DNA from: Anagrus nilaparvatae
Lineage: Eukaryota; Arthropoda; Insecta; Hymenoptera; Mymaridae
Reading direction: 5' to 3'
Length of the DNA: 64,000 nt
Assembly: GCA_022575985.1 (NCBI GenBank)
Contig: JAKSXM010000238.1
Coordinates: 10,992,001-11,056,000, forward strand
A program made the position numbers and the translations under genes. The stretch's first letter is position 1; every line of letters begins with the position of its first letter. Below the pieces are notes generated by a model that had not been told where the DNA came from, made no database searches, and saw nothing but the letters and a program-made list of their open reading frames with translations. Below, one piece after another: positions 46,840 through 59,000 of this stretch.

Positions 46840-48320
46840 ATGGATAAAATAAAAGTCAACAAAAATTTAACGTACCGCGTAATTAGCGATGAAATTCAGA
46901 TTGAAGGTAAATACCAAATTTTTTCAATACATTTTCATCACATTGAATTTATTTATGATAAAATTATTAAAATTTTTCAGGGCCAATAACTTGGTTAAAT
47001 AATGATTGTCTGGACGAAATTTTTAAAAAGCTACCAATTACAGACAGAATTAAAATTGAAAGGGTTAATAAACGATGGCAGATTTTAAGCCAATCAAGCT
47101 GGACCAATGTTTCTAAATTTGATTATAAATCATTGTATGACAGAGTACATGATGAATGTGGCGAGTTTCGTTCAAATAAACAAATTAGTCACATGTTTTA
47201 TAGTGTTTTATCTAGAGGAGGGTTTTATTTAAAAGAAGTTGAAATGAATTTACATTTTCCAAGAAGAATAAATTTTGTGCCAGAAATGAAAATATTTAAA
47301 TTACTCAGCAAATTAAGTATAAATATAGAAAAATTCAGTTTAGATGGAATGAATTCTCATGATTATCAAGAACTTGATCATATTTTTAAAGATATATTTT
47401 TAAAAAACCAAAAACTGAAAATTTTAAAGTTACACGGTGTGAATCTGAGTGGTGAATGTTTCTTGAATTTACCCTTTAAATCAATTGAATCAATTGACAT
47501 AAAATTGAATACCAAATATATAAACAATAGTTATTTAAGTGAAGCATTTAGTAAATTAGAAAATTTAAAATCTTGTTATGTTATATCAAACCACCTAGTC
47601 ATCGAAAATATTTTAGAAAACATTTCTTTTGACAATAATAAAATAACAAATCTTAGGTTAGAAGAATATCAGTCTCATAAAAACTATCCTTATAACTCAA
47701 AAGTATCAAATTGTATTGCAAAATTTAAAAATTTGAAGTCGGTCACTGTGTTTAATTTAGATTTAAACGTGATAGATTTAAGAAAACTGCCAAAAAGTGG
47801 AATTGAAAATATTCATTTTTATAGTTTTTATGAAATTAATAACAAAGAAATTTTTTCTTCGATATCAAAATTCGTTAATCTTAAAGAGATAACTGTTTAT
47901 GGTCAAAATTTTAGTAATTTGATAAATGATGAACTTTGTCAAAATTTAAGTTATTGTGGTAAATTGAAAAGCGTACTTTTTTATAATTGTGATAATTTAT
48001 CGGATAAAGGATTATTAAAAATTTGTTCACTACCGGCGTTAGAAAAATTATTAATTAATAACTCTAATCACATAACGAATGCAATATTATCAAAATTAAT
48101 TAATTTGAAAGAATTTTCAATTTATAATATTTTTAAATTAACAACCAATGAAATTCTTAAATTCATAAGAAATTCAAATAAAATTGAATTACTTCATATT
48201 TGGACGCCAGTTATTCAGAAAATTAATGAAAATGATGTTATAATTGCAGTAGAGTCAAATAATAATATTAAAAAAATAAAAATGAGATTTAATAACCAAA
48301 ATTTTGAATTAAAAAAATAA
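46840..48320 (+). CDS. F-box/LRR protein, gene D
   Basis: Exons 46840-46906 and 46981-48320 join in phase 1 across a 74-bp intron, giving 468 residues, the same plan and length as gene B. The F-box lies at about residues 28-63: LNNDCLDEIFKKL, then TDRIKIERVNKRWQ with Trp at 55 and 63. The LRRs follow, with the shared LHGVNLSGECFLNLPFKSIE and late cysteine-type repeats (CGKLKSVLFYNCDNLSDKGL). No signal peptide. The B and D introns differ at about five of 74 positions by eye, yet many amino acids differ. Predicted SCF substrate receptor; target unknown. AATAAA lies at 48331 and 48376. Confidence 0.92.
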
Positions 48321-48639
48321 TTTATTGTAAAATAAAATTTGTAAATAGTTGTAAATAAAATTTGATATTAATTTTAATAAAATAATTTATAAAAATATTT
48401 AATGTCTTTGTAATAATATTGTTATCTATAATTAACCCTTTCCTCTAAAAAAAATTTAATCAGTTTCTGTAAGCACAACCTAAATGAATGGAACATTTTT
48501 ATTCACAGCCGAGGACTATAGGTATAATTCAATATCAATAATTTATAATTAAATAAACTTTATTTATATATAATGGTTTTTAATAAGTAAGTAACAATAT
48601 TTCATTTTTTAATTTTATTCTAAATTTATAACAGTATTA

Positions 48640-49700
48640 ATGGACAGCTTTTGCAAATCTGATACATGAATATTTTTGATGTGATTAAGCTCTAATATTT
48701 CTAATGACCTTAAAATTTTTTGCATATATTTTAAATAATTATAAGTTAATTGATTATTATTCAAAAATAATTTTTTAAGTTTACTTAATTTATTTTAAAA
48801 ATCATTGTAACTTAAATCTAATTTTATTAAATTTGGAAAACAACTTAGAAAATTAGATTTAGTTTTTATTTATTGTGTCTCAATTCTAATACTTCTAATT
48901 TATTCGGGTAATGGCGTTTCATTAAATTTATAAAAACCAAAAATATTTTCAACATTAAAATATTTGCAACGTTGATTTTGGAAAATTTTTCATGTTCGTG
49001 TAACATGTTACTTATGTCTAAATATGTTATTGATTTTAAAAAAATCATTATTTTTTAATTTCATTCAATGAATTCTTTAATAGAAATAAAAATAACAAAT
49101 TTAAAAAATTTTTAAATGCACTATTTTCTATTGATTTTATTGAGCATCTAAATATTGATAACTTTTTTAAATTTTTTAAATATTCGGTTGAAAACAATTG
49201 CTATTTATATTACACAATTTTTATTTACTATATTAAATGAAATTAAATTATCTACATACCTTTCAAATTTAAAAGATCTAAATTTAAAAAATATTCTAAT
49301 TTTGTATTTAAAGCATGTTTCTATAATCGTGGATGAGGTATTAGAGTTAATGTTTTAATGGTTTTTGGAATATTTTTTACCATATTTTCAATATTTTTAA
49401 AATTATTAAATGACAAATCAATTGTTATTAGTTTTGAAGAATTAACCGTACCTTACTGCTCTTAAATGTTAATTCATTGATACCCAAATTTATTAAATAT
49501 AATTTTTCTAAATTTGGAAATGAAAATTATTTCAGTATCTTCATTAAAATGTAAATTTAAATAATGTGATTTATTATGCTTGAAATTTTACACATTATCA
49601 CCTTTTAAGTGATTCCTTGATAAATCTAAATATTTTAAATCATTAATATCTTTAAAAGCGTCATTATCAAGTTTTTCAAATTTTTCAAATTTATACGGCC
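48640..49700 (-). pseudogene. Decayed leucine-rich-repeat gene, different LRR class
   Basis: Reading the minus strand from about 49700 down gives LRR pieces in shifting frames: NDAFKDINDLKYLDLSRNHL with a stop soon after, then ITIDLSFNNFKNIENM, then FPNLIKLDLSYNDF, a stop, and KLKKLFLNNNQL and SLEILELNHIKNIHVSDLQK before a stop near 48625. The LxxLxLSxNxL pattern is the typical LRR of Toll/Slit-like extracellular proteins, unlike the cysteine-type repeats of genes A-D. Several stops and frameshifts are present and no start is seen, so it is broken. The 60-codon minus frame at 48866-49048 is one surviving piece. Confidence 0.7.
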
Positions 49701-50839
49701 GTTATAAAAAGGTATTCTGAATAATTGATTCCGAATATCGGGGTTTTATTCCTGCGAAATTTGTAAAATATTCTTAAATTAGTAATAGTCACAAACCATG
49801 CAAGATAAAATTTGCCCTCTATATAAATTTTTGGAGCTGCTAATTACAAATTTGGGAGTCCTGTCCATAGAAAACGAGTCGAACACCTTTTTTTAGGAGT
49901 GATTTTTTATGTACAAGATCTCTATATTTGAGTTCAGTAACCCAAAAAACGTGATGAAAACAAATTTTGTAATGATTGATATAAATAGTGGTATAATAAT
50001 ATTGGTATATAATATAATATAATAATATAATCATCCCTAATATGAGGAGTTTTTCACTTATCAAAGATGTTTGATTCATTTGCCACGCATGGGATCTTCA
50101 AATTCGTAATAAACAGTTACGAAAACATATAAAATGGTATAAATAATGTCAGGGTTTGTTAATTGCAAAATATATGCTTATGATAAGTTGTTTTTTGCCA
50201 ATTTAAGACAAATTTTGCACAAGCAAAACCTTGATTTTTGGATAAAAAAAATCTTTAGTAGACCTTTTGATAAAAATTGTAATTATAAGATTACTATCTT
50301 ATTTATATATGTTGCTTTTGTCCATAAATAAACTTTAGTTTTTTCAAGTTTTTTACGGTAATTTTACAATTCTTAGTTTAGTTTTCTTCATTTTACATTT
50401 TATATCTAAATAATGATTTTAAAAAATTTTCTTACATTTTATTACTTACTATAAAAAAGTAATAAATTGTTTATAGACCTACATCGTTAGAAGTAAAATA
50501 ATTTACAATAAATAATTTTAAAAAATTGTTTTGAATTTTTCTGCATGTTTAGTATTTCTGTAAATAAATGAATTAATTGTTTTAAATCAATATCTAACCA
50601 TGTATTTTATTTTGTTACTAACCTTCAAAAAGGAAAAATCGATTGTATTGCGTTTGTTTCATAAATATACCAATTCTAAAGTAGTTTAGTTTTTTACTGA
50701 TTGTGTAGACATAAATTTATTCTTTCAATGAGTTTTTAGGTTTATAGTTTTTCTTATTTGATATTCCACAACTGGGATTTTTCACGTTATTTAGGTTCTT
50801 AAATATTTAAATTATATTCGAAAAAATATTCGATACGAT
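49701..50839. other. AT-rich spacer, nothing firm
   Basis: Only chance frames (49840-50079 minus, 50146-50331 plus) without family resemblance. A stretch at about 50330-50400 (CATAAATAAACTTTAGTTTT, TTCATTTTACATTTTATATC) is repeated near 63705-63780, so part of it is dispersed repeat. Confidence 0.4.
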
Positions 50840-50840
50840 G

Positions 50841-50863
<23 letters not shown>
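50839..50863. repeat. TG microsatellite
   Basis: About twelve TG units at the start of the 467-bp array, matching the CA run at 62694. Confidence 0.9.
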
Positions 50864-50872
<9 letters not shown>

Positions 50873-53400
50873 ACCGGTGAAATTTCACAACCATTATGGA
50901 ATTAAGACCTAATTTTTTTTTCAAAAATTTTTTCATCAAAAAATCTCAAACTACTTTTTTTTTTTTTAATTTGGATGTAATACCTCATTTATTTCCATGA
51001 AAGTACTTATATTTGAAAGTACGATTTTTACTCGATATCTCGAATCTGATAACTAATTTTTTGAAAATTTTTTTCTCAAAATTTTTTTCACAAAAAAATA
51101 CAAAAAACACTATTTTTTTTTTCTTTTTGGACGTAGTACCTAATTTATTTCTTTGAGAGTACTAGTTTTATAACTATGGTTTATAGCATTTTTTTGGACC
51201 TGATACCTAATTTTTTCAAAATTTTTTTCTCAAAATTTTTGTTGCCAAAAAATACAAAAAATGCCAAAATTTTTTTTATTTTAGGACGTAATACTTAGTT
51301 TTTTTCTATGAAAGTACTAATATTTGAAAATTTTGCAATCGGTGGTATTTAACAACCATTATGGAATTCAGATCTAATTTTTTTTTCAAAAATTTTTTCA
51401 TCAAAAAATCTCAAACTACTTTTTTTTTTTTTTAATTTGGATGTAATACCTCATTTATTTCCATGAAAGTACTTATATTTGAAAGTACGATTTTTACTCG
51501 ATAACTCGAATCTGATAACTAATTTTTTGAAAATTTTTTTCCCTATATTTTTTTCACCAAAAAATACAAAAAAAACTTAATTTTTTTTATTTTTGGATGT
51601 ATAGTACCTAATTGATTTCTATGAGAGTACTAGTTTTAGAAATATCGTTTATAGTAATTTTTTGGACCTGAAACTTAATTATTTCAAAATTTTTTTCTCA
51701 AAATTAAAAAAACAAAAAAATTAAAAAATCTGTAATATTTTTTTTTTTTTTAGTGTAATACTTCCTTTAATTCCATGAAAGTACTAATATTTGAAAATTT
51801 TGCAATCGGTGGTATTTAACAACCATTATGGAATTCAGATCTAATTTTTTTTTCAAAAATTTTTTCATCAAAAAATCTCAAACTACTTTTTTTTTTTTTT
51901 AATTTGGATGTAATACCTCATTTATTTCCATGAAAGTACTTATATTTGAAAGTACGATTTTTACTCGATAACTCGAATCTGATAACTAATTTTTTGAAAA
52001 TTTTTTTCCCTATATTTTTTTCACCAAAAAATACAAAAAAAACTTAATTTTTTTTATTTTTGGATGTATAGTACCTAATTGATTTCTATGAGAGTACTAG
52101 TTTTAGAAATATCGTTTATAGTAATTTTTTGGACCTGAAACTTAATTATTTCAAAATTTTTTTCTCAAAATTAAAAAAACAAAAAAATTAAAAAATCTGT
52201 AATATTTTTTTTTTTTTTAGTGTAATACTTCCTTTAATTCCATGAAAGTACTAATATTTGAAAATTTTGCAATCGGTGGTATTTAACAACCATTATGGAA
52301 TTCAGATCTAATTTTTTTTTCAAAAATTTTTTCATCAAAAAATCTCAAACTACTTTTTTTTTTTTTTAATTTGGATGTAATACCTCATTTATTTCCATGA
52401 AAGTACTTATATTTGAAAGTACGATTTTTACTCGATAACTCGAATCTGATAACTAATTTTTTGAAAATTTTTTTCCCTATATTTTTTTCACCAAAAAATA
52501 CAAAAAAAACTTAATTTTTTTTATTTTTGGATGTATAGTACCTAATTGATTTCTATGAGAGTACTAGTTTTAGAAATATCGTTTATAGTAATTTTTTGGA
52601 CCTGAAACTTAATTATTTCAAAATTTTTTTCTCAAAATTAAAAAAACAAAAAAATTAAAAAATCTGTAATATTTTTTTTTTTTTTAGTGTAATACTTCCT
52701 TTAATTCCATGAAAGTACTAATATTTGAAAATTTTGCAATCGGTGGTATTTAACAACCATTATGGAATTAAGATCTAATTTTTTTTTTCGAAAATGTTTT
52801 CATCAAGAGATTTCAAAATACTTTTTTTTTTTTTTAAATTTAGGTGTATTACCTCATTTATTTCCATAAAAGTACTTATATTTGAAAGTATGGTTTTTAC
52901 TCGATATCTCAAGTCTGATAATTAATTTTTTGAAAATTTTTTTCCCAAAATTTTTTTCACAAAAAAATACAAAGAATACCAAATTTTTTTTTTTGTTCGG
53001 ACGTAGTACCTAATTAATTTCTATTCATAGTAATTTTTTGGATCTGATACCGAATTTTTTCAAAATTTTTTTCTCAATATTAATAAAACAAAAAAATTAA
53101 AAAATCTGTAATATTGTTTTTTTTTAAGTGTAATACCTAGTTTATTGAAATTTTTTTCTAAAAATTTGTTAAATAAAAAACATTAAATCACAGCAACATT
53201 TTTTTTCTTTTAAAATACGGTATTTAACTTTTTTTTATGAAATACTGATATCTCAAATTATAATTTTTATTAGATAAAATAGACCATTATAAATATTTTG
53301 CTATTGTTAATGAGGAACCATAGTGCCAATCACTTGGCAGCGTTTTTTGTACTATAATGCCAGCAAACAAAAAGCTAGTAACAATGACTTAATGGCATTA
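50840..53400 (+). repeat. Tandem array, 467-bp period
   Basis: GGTGGTATTTAACAACCATT recurs at 51341, 51808, 52275 and 52742, each 467 bp apart; the middle three units look almost identical. An earlier related copy starts after a TG run at about 50875 ('CCGGTGAAATTTCACAACC'). Each unit holds CTCAAACTAC, GGATGTAATACCTCATTTAT, TGAAAGTACTTATATTTGAA and CTCGATAACTCGAATCTGAT. Units decay after 52800 and end with 'GAGGAACCATAGTGCC' and GGCAGCGTTTTTTGTAC near 53340. Non-coding. Relatives: 1-350, 40381-41219, 62160-62829. Confidence 0.93.
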
Positions 53401-54530
53401 AATTTAAAAAAAAAAATTAAAATCTATTTTTTTTTGTAAATCTACAGAACACTACAGTTTTGCCGCCCTTTATTTAGCACAAAAAACATACTCAAGGTTA
53501 GGTCTCAGCAGTAAAATGAATATTAGTTAACGCCCGAGAGTAAGCCATTTATAAATTTTTGATTGAAAAATAATTTGATCTTTGCGATATCGACTTTCGA
53601 AATTTAAAAATTATCTGATTTTGTGAATGCATTTAATACGTAATCAAATACATTTATTTATTTCATACATTTCGCAATAATCAATATTTAAAAAAGTCAG
53701 TAATTTAAACACATATTATTATTATTTATTTCAGAGTTAATTTATATGGTATGGTAAAAGTTTATCCAAAAATTAAATAAATATTTTGGAATTCAAAGAA
53801 GGCGTTTGAATATTTTTCGACTTCCAAATAAGAATGAAGTTTCAAAGATACCATAAGTTTTGTGTATTACTTACGCTTATGTTGGTCTGCACATTTTTAA
53901 TGGTAAATAATAATTTTTATAACTACGTATGCTTAAAAAATTAAACCATCTATCAATTCTGTAAAATAAAAATGCTTCGTACAAGAGGGTATTTCTAATG
54001 ATAATTTGCTGAAGATAGTGTAAGTGCTTTGATAAAACTATTTTTGATGGATTATACAATTAAAAAAATTTTAGAAATTCCAAGCTTCTAGATTTTTTCA
54101 TATGGTAAAGTTCAGGATTTATATTTAATTTATTAGGTTTTTTTTATATCGAGAAATAATGAAAAAAATTATTCGAACTGTAGAATCTGTGTACAATTGT
54201 TTGGTTTTTATGCATTTTATAAGTAAAGAAAAAATGTAAATAATAAGTAAAATAAATTGTAGCAATTGAATAAATCCAAAATTCCTTTATTACGCAAAAT
54301 GTTTGTATCACCCCTTTTGTTTTTGAAATATACTAAAACAATACAATCATCTTGCATAAATATTTAATGGATAAATATAAATTTTGTCAATTATAAATAT
54401 TGATTTAAAAAATGTTTGAAAGAATATTTTATTATGGTTTTATGGAAGTAGTAGGAGCTATCTTTAGTAAAGGACATTTTTTTTTATTTAACATAAATGA
54501 TACATGATCAAATTTAATAGGATTTTTATT
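53401..54530. other. AT-rich DNA, nothing recognised
   Basis: No gene or firm repeat was found. Confidence 0.4.
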
Positions 54531-54765
54531 ATGAAATCCAAATATGATAATTTTTTTTTTCCATATTAATATGAGTTCCATAATATGGATTTCATATTTA
54601 CATGGATAAAAATTAATCATATATGGATTCCACGTATGAAAAATATGAAATATGGATATGAAAAAAAAATTATCATATTTGGATTTCATATTAACAAGAT
54701 ATGGATGAATAAATATGCAATATGGATATGGAAAAAAATCCATATCTGTCATATTTGCCCAACTC
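54531..54765. repeat. Degenerate ATATGGAT / ATCCATAT inverted cluster
   Basis: Many copies of ATATGGATTTCATATT and its complement lie in both orientations (54575, 54610, 54680, 54735), so the region can fold on itself. The long frames on both strands (54432-54842) are due to this symmetry. Confidence 0.6.
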
Positions 54766-54769
54766 TGAA

Positions 54770-55005
54770 AATATTACATAATACGAGGAAAAGAAGTTGC
54801 AATTTAAAAAAATACATTTTATTGATATTATCTGTAAAATAAAAAAATAGAAATAAAAAATATTACATAATACGAGGAAAAAAAGTTGCAATTAAAAAAA
54901 ATTCATTCTATTGATATTATCTGTAAAAATAAAAATTCGAAGAAAAAAAGTTGCAATTTAAAAAAATACATTGTATTAATATTATCTGTAAAACTCAATT
55001 ATTTA
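54770..55005. repeat. Three tandem units of about 85 bp
   Basis: CATAATACGAGGAAAAGAAG, CATAATACGAGGAAAAAAAG and a third unit beginning at GAAGAAAAAAAGTTGC, each followed by ATTGATATTATCTGTAAAA or a close variant. Non-coding. Confidence 0.75.
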
Positions 55006-55153
55006 AATTATTGGTAATTTAGTTTAATAAAAATTTAGCGATAAAATAAGTTAAGAAAATAATAACGGAATAGGTTGATGCGAAAATAACCTTTTGCTAA
55101 AAGGACCAATAATTTTAATCAGCTTTATTTCATCAATTCATAAAAATTATTTA

Positions 55154-55525
55154 TTAAGGGGCCACAGAACCAAAAAAATTTTTAAATCAGTTTTTTTTAT
55201 TTTTAGCAAAATTTATTGGTTAAATTTAAAAAAAAATGAGTCTCATGCCCTTCGCAATAAAAAAAAACATCTAATTAGTCTATTAAAAATTTTAATATGA
55301 CCATCCCTTCGAGGATTTTCGGAAATTCGGAAATCTAGAATTTTTTTCGAATTTCCAAAAATTCTCGAAGGGATGGTAATATTAAAATTTTTTTTTGGAC
55401 TAGTTTGATGTGTTTTTTTATTGCGGAGAGCATGAGACTCATTTTTTTTAAATTTAATCAATAAATTTTGTTAAAAATCAAAAAAACTGATTTACAAATT
55501 TTTTTGGTTCTGTGTCCCCTTTTAA
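55154..55525. mobile_element. Foldback MITE, GGGGCCACAGAACC ends
   Basis: The ends GGGGCCACAGAACCAAAAAA and TTTTTTGGTTCTGTGTCCCC are inverted and pairing continues almost to the centre (CCATCCCTTCGAGGATTTTC against TTCTCGAAGGGATGG; AAAAATGAGTCTCATGCCCT against AGCATGAGACTCATTTTT). TTAA lies at both ends (55154-55157, 55522-55525), which hints at piggyBac-type targeting, but the inner spacing differs by 2 bp. The two open frames are the arms themselves. Confidence 0.75.
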
Positions 55526-55554
55526 GCATTTTAAATATTCTGATTTTGTAAATT

Positions 55555-55800
55555 TTTGAACGCCCAGAAACCGTAACATTATCTGCCCAGAAATTGGGTA
55601 GAAATTAAAATATTTCCTGGACAAAATCTAAACATATTCTGGCCAGAAATTGTAACAGATTCTGGTAAACAGAAACTGGCCATATAGTCCACCTACAGCG
55701 TTACTCTTTCATTCATTTTCTGGCCATATACTCTGGCAATTTTCTGGTCTCAAAACAGAAAATCTTGCTAGTTTCTGCCCACTTTATGTTTTATTTTGCC
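55555..55800. promoter_or_regulatory. CCAGAAA / TTTCTGG-rich stretch
   Basis: About ten copies of CCAGAAA, CAGAAAC or TTTCTGG occur within 250 bp in both orientations, 300-550 bp before the CS-alpha-beta peptide exon. GC is above its surroundings. It may be a worn repeat or a cluster of protein-binding sites; the sequence alone does not decide. Confidence 0.3.
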
Positions 55801-56019
55801 ACAAGGAAGCTAGGCTCTCTTATCAATTTATACATAATTATTGAAACTAGAAATATTATTTCTATATTCTAGTATAATTAAGTTCATTATATAAAAATCA
55901 AAAAAATAAAATAATTACTTCAGGGAAAATTACTTCACTAATTTATACAATTAAAAAATAATATTATTTTTATATATATGATCCAACACTTTCGTAGTAA
56001 ATTTCCGGGGCAAAACTAG

Positions 56020-56027
56020 TATAAATA
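56020..56027 (+). promoter_or_regulatory. TATA box of the CS-alpha-beta peptide gene
   Basis: TATAAATA, 73 bp before the ATG at 56100, a normal spacing for a short 5' leader. Confidence 0.6.
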
Positions 56028-56099
56028 CTTGAAAAAATTTCTGAAATTTCATTGTTATAAATTTTTCTCTGTAGAAAATATTTAAAAACTAATTGCAAG

Positions 56100-59000
56100 A
56101 TGAATAAGGTGCTTTTAATTCTTGGAATTTTCTTGATCGGTGCTGTTTTCGTAAGTTAAATATATCTGTTTTATTTTTTATAAAATAAAATTTTAAACCT
56201 TATAACTAATAAATTTTAATAATTTGTAAATTCAAGCATAATCAATTTTCTGAAAAATTAACTTTTCTGCTATTGCTTCAAAATTTGTTAAGTATTTGTA
56301 CACACTAAACCTAAAAGAATTTTTTGTTACCCAGAAAAGAATTAATGTTTATTTAATTCTTTACAGAGAAATTATTTTGAGGTTAATTCTTTAAAAAAAA
56401 ATTAACCTCAAAATGATTCCTCTCCAAATTAACCTTAAATAAACTTTAATTCTTTTTTGGGTAACAAAAAATTTTTTTAGGTTTAGTGTGTACAAATACT
56501 TTAGTTAATTTTTGATTGAATTTACGAATTATTAAAATTTATTTATCCATTAGAACTCGCTCGTAATTTGGGTTTACGAATCTCGCGTACAGTCTAATAA
56601 ATTTTTCTAAAACTCGATTACGTGATGGCCAGCAATTGAACAATGAAAATAAGTTCTTGCGAAAATTCCGATTTGATCTTTTTAATTTTAATATAACGAT
56701 CAGAAAATACAAATGTTTACTGCGGATTTGAAATTTTTTAGATTTTAAATGGTTGCTTTATTATAATATGTATTACCAGAAGAACAAATTTTATTAGAAC
56801 ATGTAATGAATACTTTACTTTATACCAATTTTAAATATACTGTTTGTTTTTGTTACCAAGAAATTTGCGAAAATTTATGGTTGATTAGGGTAGTTTTTTT
56901 TTTTTTTTTTTTTTTTGTAAGACTCATTTATGCCTTGAAAAAACTAGGTTCAAAAATTTAATTTAAACTACGCATTTGCAAGAATTGTCTAAAATAAGTT
57001 TACAAATTCGCAGGTTATTTAAACTCCAAATATTTTTTTATTAAAATTAGTTATGTATTTAGAAGTTTTCATTTGAGGTAAAAACAAGAAAATATAACTT
57101 GATAATTTTTAGATATTTGAGTTCGCGTAGTAAATCATATTTTTAAGATTTCTCGCGGATGCGCAGTTCAAATTAAATTTTTAGGACTGAATCGAATTCT
57201 ACAGGGAACCGATAAATTTTAGGAGAAGCTAATTTTTAGACATATTTTTAGAAAAAAAAATATTTTTGACCAATTTTCGTGACGCTTTAGTCCAATTTGG
57301 GCCCAGTTTGCATCGAATCTCTCAATTAAAAATATTGAAAACAAAAATAATCATAATTTTAATTTTTTTTAGGTCTCAGGTATGGAATGATATTTTATTT
57401 GATTTCAATTGAATAAAAACTTTTTTATTAAATTTATTATAATTTTTTTTGTTGGTTTGCCTGATAACTTTAAACAAACTATGATGCTGAAATAAATTGG
57501 TAAGAAACTTTTAAATTAATACATTTTTTAAATATTTGAAATTTAATAGTTTTTGTCCATACAAACTCTAATCTTCCATTATCCAGCTCAGCAAATTACT
57601 TTAACATTTTAACATAAAGAAAACTATTGGGACTCCAATAAAATAAAATTTTTTACTTCTTTTGATTATAATCTTTTTCTACGCCAAACATTTTATAAAA
57701 ATATTTAATAAATTATTATTTTCAAAGACTTTTAACTTTATTTCTAAAATTTTAAATATTTGTGATCTTTTAGCTAAAGATAAATATTTTTCATATTTAA
57801 AAATCTACAAAAAAGTTGTTTTTAAAGCTAAACTTAAATATAATAATGAACAAATCAAGAGCAAACTTAACAATGCTCGAAGGCTTTGGAAGTTCATAAA
57901 TTCTAAGATTAAAAAATCAACTCCTAAAGCCTTTGACATTGATTATTATTTAAGCACAAATAATAATCGTATTGTACATAACAAATATGCTATTGCAAAT
58001 GAGTTTAATGAATTTTATAGTAACATCGGCCTCAAACTAGCCTCAAAAATTAAGAACAATAACTCAGAAAATTACCTCACTGTAAACAACCCTAAAACTT
58101 TCTATATTAATCCTACTAATGTTCCTGAAATCACTAAAACCATACATTATATGCCTAAAAAAGCAGGTGGAATTGACAATATTAGCATAAAAGCTCTTAA
58201 ATAAATTTCGTCTTTTATTAGTGCTCCATTAAATTATATTTTTAACCTACGTATCTTATATAATACATGGCCAAACTGTCTTAAGTCTGCTGATATAGTA
58301 CCAATATTCAAACAAGGCAATAAACATCTAACAACTAACTATAGACCTATCTCTCTCATATCCAATCTGGCAAAGGTTTTTGAGAAGTTAATACACAATC
58401 GGCTAATAAAATTTTTAACAGAAAATAATATAATTTCCAATTTGAATTTCTAAGAAATATAGGTACTAAGGAACCCCTTTCTAAAGTCAGTGATTTGATC
58501 TATAGAAATATAGATAATAAACTTCCCACAATTACCACTTTTTTGGACTTAGCAAAGGCTTTCGATACAGTAAACCACAAAATCCTACTATCAAAACTTT
58601 ACAGATATGGTGTGAGAGGTGGGCCTCTGGAGTTTTTAGAGAATTATTTATCACATAGAAAGCAAAGAGTGAAATTAAATGATGTACTGATTGATTTCCG
58701 AGATGTCTCAATTGGTGTACCCTAAGGTTCAATACTTGGTCCACTGCTATTCATTCTTAACATCAATGACATCTTTCACGTGCTCCTTGAGGACTGTATT
58801 TTTTCTTATGCAGATGATACTGCAATTGTAAGTAGTGATAAAAATTGGATAAATGCACAAAAAAAATGTCTGAATATCTTAATAAAATCTATACGTGGCT
58901 GAATCAAAATTATCTATCACTAAATAAGGAGATAACAGTTTTCATGGCGTATGGTTCCTATACTAATAGTATACCCAAAAACATAGATGTTTTCATTGAT

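Noticed and set aside
54432..54842. Frames of 85 and 106 codons on opposite strands
   Set aside because: Due to ATATGGAT/ATCCATAT symmetry in a repeat cluster.
55094..55461. Two similar frames on opposite strands sharing a motif
   Set aside because: They are the two arms of the foldback MITE at 55154-55525.
57373..57379. 7-bp microexon GTCTCAG for the peptide gene
   Set aside because: Flanked by AG and GT, but using it leaves the following exon out of frame with an early stop.
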